5,826 nucleotides of DNA. Source: Nitrospirae bacterium RBG_16_43_11 (lineage in GTDB: Bacteria; Nitrospirota; 9FT-COMBO-42-15; HDB-SIOI813). The stretch's first letter is position 1. Every line of letters starts with the position of its first letter. A model generated the notes under the pieces. That model was not told the DNA's origin, made no database searches, and worked only from the letters and a program-made list of their open reading frames with translations. Position numbers and translations under genes: made by a program. The stretch covers positions 1,665 through 7,490 of the forward strand of contig MHEI01000086.1 in the NCBI GenBank assembly GCA_001805165.1. The letters are read 5' to 3'. This document shows, piece after piece, positions 5,105 through 5,826 of the stretch.

Positions 5105-5826
5105 TCAGATTCTCAGAATCTTTTCTGAAACAACATCCTTCTTAACCGGCCCAAGAATGGCAAGTGACAGGTATTCAGTTTTAAACAGGTCATTTGCAAG
5201 ACCTTTAATCTGTGATGGTGTTATCCTGTTTATCTCTTTGATTATATCATCAGGTGCATAAAATTTACCTGCGTATATCTCATCGCGTGCAATGCGGCTC
5301 ATGCGATTGCTCGTACTCTCAAGCCCAAGCATGAGGTTCCCTTTCATCTGATTTTTTATTCTGTTCATCTCCTTCATGGAGATGCCGTTTTTCCTGATCT
5401 TACGTATCTCTTTAAACACAAGATCCAGCACGACCTGAAGTGATTCCTGACCGGTGCCGGCATATATATTCATTAGACCGCTGTCAGTATAAGATGACAG
5501 ATATGAATAAATGCTGTAGACAAGGCCCCGTTTCTCCCTCACCTCCTGAAACAACCTGGAGCTCATACTGCTGCCGAGTATTGAATTAAGTGCATACAGT
5601 GCATATCTCATTTTGTCATTCTGCGGCAGTCCGAGTGTACCGAGACAGAGGTGTATCTGCTCAACGCTTTTATTCTTTACCACGAGGCCGTTTTTGAGTA
5701 CAGGCTGAATCCTGTTATTTGCACTCCCCTTCCGTCTCAACTTACCAAGATTCTTATTTAATAGCTTTAGAAGATTTGAAAACTCAAAATTGCCTGCAAC
5801 AGATATAACGATATTACCCGGATAAT
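5105..5826 (-). CDS. M16-family zinc peptidase-like protein, C-terminal part (5' end outside window)
   Basis: The reading frame is open from the right edge to the TGA at 5107-5105, so at least 240 residues of the C-terminal half are present. It opens with YPGNIVISVAGNFEFSNLL, the strand and turn that ends the first M16 domain, and goes on through the second domain with ALNSILGSSMSSRLFQEVRE and KRGLVYSIYSYLSSYTDSGL, the conserved Arg/Tyr region that binds substrate in M16B proteases of the YmxG/PqqL type. The catalytic HxxEH site belongs to the N-terminal domain and lies outside the window, so activity cannot be judged. A TTG at 5740 could look like a start, but the homologous sequence continues upstream without a break, so the gene is truncated only by the window. 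It converges on the tRNA with 49 bp between them. Its bacterial relatives are mainly peptide or protein processing proteases. Confidence 0.93.
   Translation of the reverse strand, partial: YPGNIVISVAGNFEFSNLLKLLNKNLGKLRRKGSANNRIQPVLKNGLVVKNKSVEQIHLCLGTLGLPQNDKMRYALYALNSILGSSMSSRLFQEVREKRGLVYSIYSYLSSYTDSGLMNIYAGTGQESLQVVLDLVFKEIRKIRKNGISMKEMNRIKNQMKGNLMLGLESTSNRMSRIARDEIYAGKFYAPDDIIKEINRITPSQIKGLANDLFKTEYLSLAILGPVKKDVVSEKILRI

Noticed and set aside
5103..5130. Possible rho-independent terminator after the tRNA (AGATT/AATCT stem followed by TTTT)
   Set aside because: The stem is short and A+T-rich, its centre leaves only about five useful pairs, the T-run is four bases, and the site lies within the end of the M16-like coding sequence. 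Too weak to annotate.
5738..5740. TTG as the start of the M16-like protein
   Set aside because: Codons upstream stay open to the window edge and read as typical M16 sequence (GNIVISVAGNFEFSNLL), so the TTG is an internal Leu codon and the gene is simply cut by the window.
1..5826. CRISPR array, insertion sequence, prophage or toxin-antitoxin or defence locus
   Set aside because: No regularly spaced repeats, transposase, integrase or phage gene, and no recognisable defence protein. The 47-aa gene has no partner gene in the same transcription unit that would suggest a toxin-antitoxin pair.

Overview
The window looks like chromosomal DNA of a Gram-negative-type bacterium of moderate A+T content. 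Shine-Dalgarno sites, sigma70-type promoters and a tRNA with encoded CCA are all bacterial. Lineage cannot be fixed from sequence alone; the gene content and the REP-like palindromic repeats recall Nitrospirota or the former Deltaproteobacteria, but this is a low-confidence impression.

Layout, left to right. (1) 1-2870, minus strand: a two-gene cluster. A PAP2-phosphatase/ArnT-like (GT39) fusion (2870-600) is followed by a DPM1/ArnC-type family 2 glycosyltransferase (534-1, cut by the window edge). Together they resemble a pathway that charges a polyprenyl phosphate with a sugar, transfers that sugar outside the inner membrane and handles the lipid phosphate. A 27-bp palindrome sits in frame inside the fusion gene, and a second structured repeat fills the gap between the two genes. 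(2) 2898-3112, plus strand: a 47-aa unknown protein with a strong promoter, a perfect Shine-Dalgarno site and an operator-like inverted repeat over its promoter. (3) 4535-3107, minus strand: a two-gene operon of a DUF488-like protein and a GAF-GGDEF diguanylate cyclase. The cyclase stop overlaps the stop of the small gene. (4) 4536-4981: a 446-bp gene-free region holding tandem DnaA boxes, a perfect 11-bp direct repeat pair, a hairpin and a very A+T-rich stretch, so it looks like a replication-origin or DnaA-binding region. The tRNA promoter lies at its right end. (5) 4982-5055, plus strand: a tRNA with CUU (Lys) anticodon on a body that looks like tRNA-Gln. (6) 5826-5105, minus strand: the C-terminal part of an M16-family zinc-protease-like protein.

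The most unusual items are the Gln-like tRNA with a Lys anticodon, the origin-like intergenic region, the in-frame palindrome in a coding sequence, and the small protein with its own strong, probably regulated promoter.
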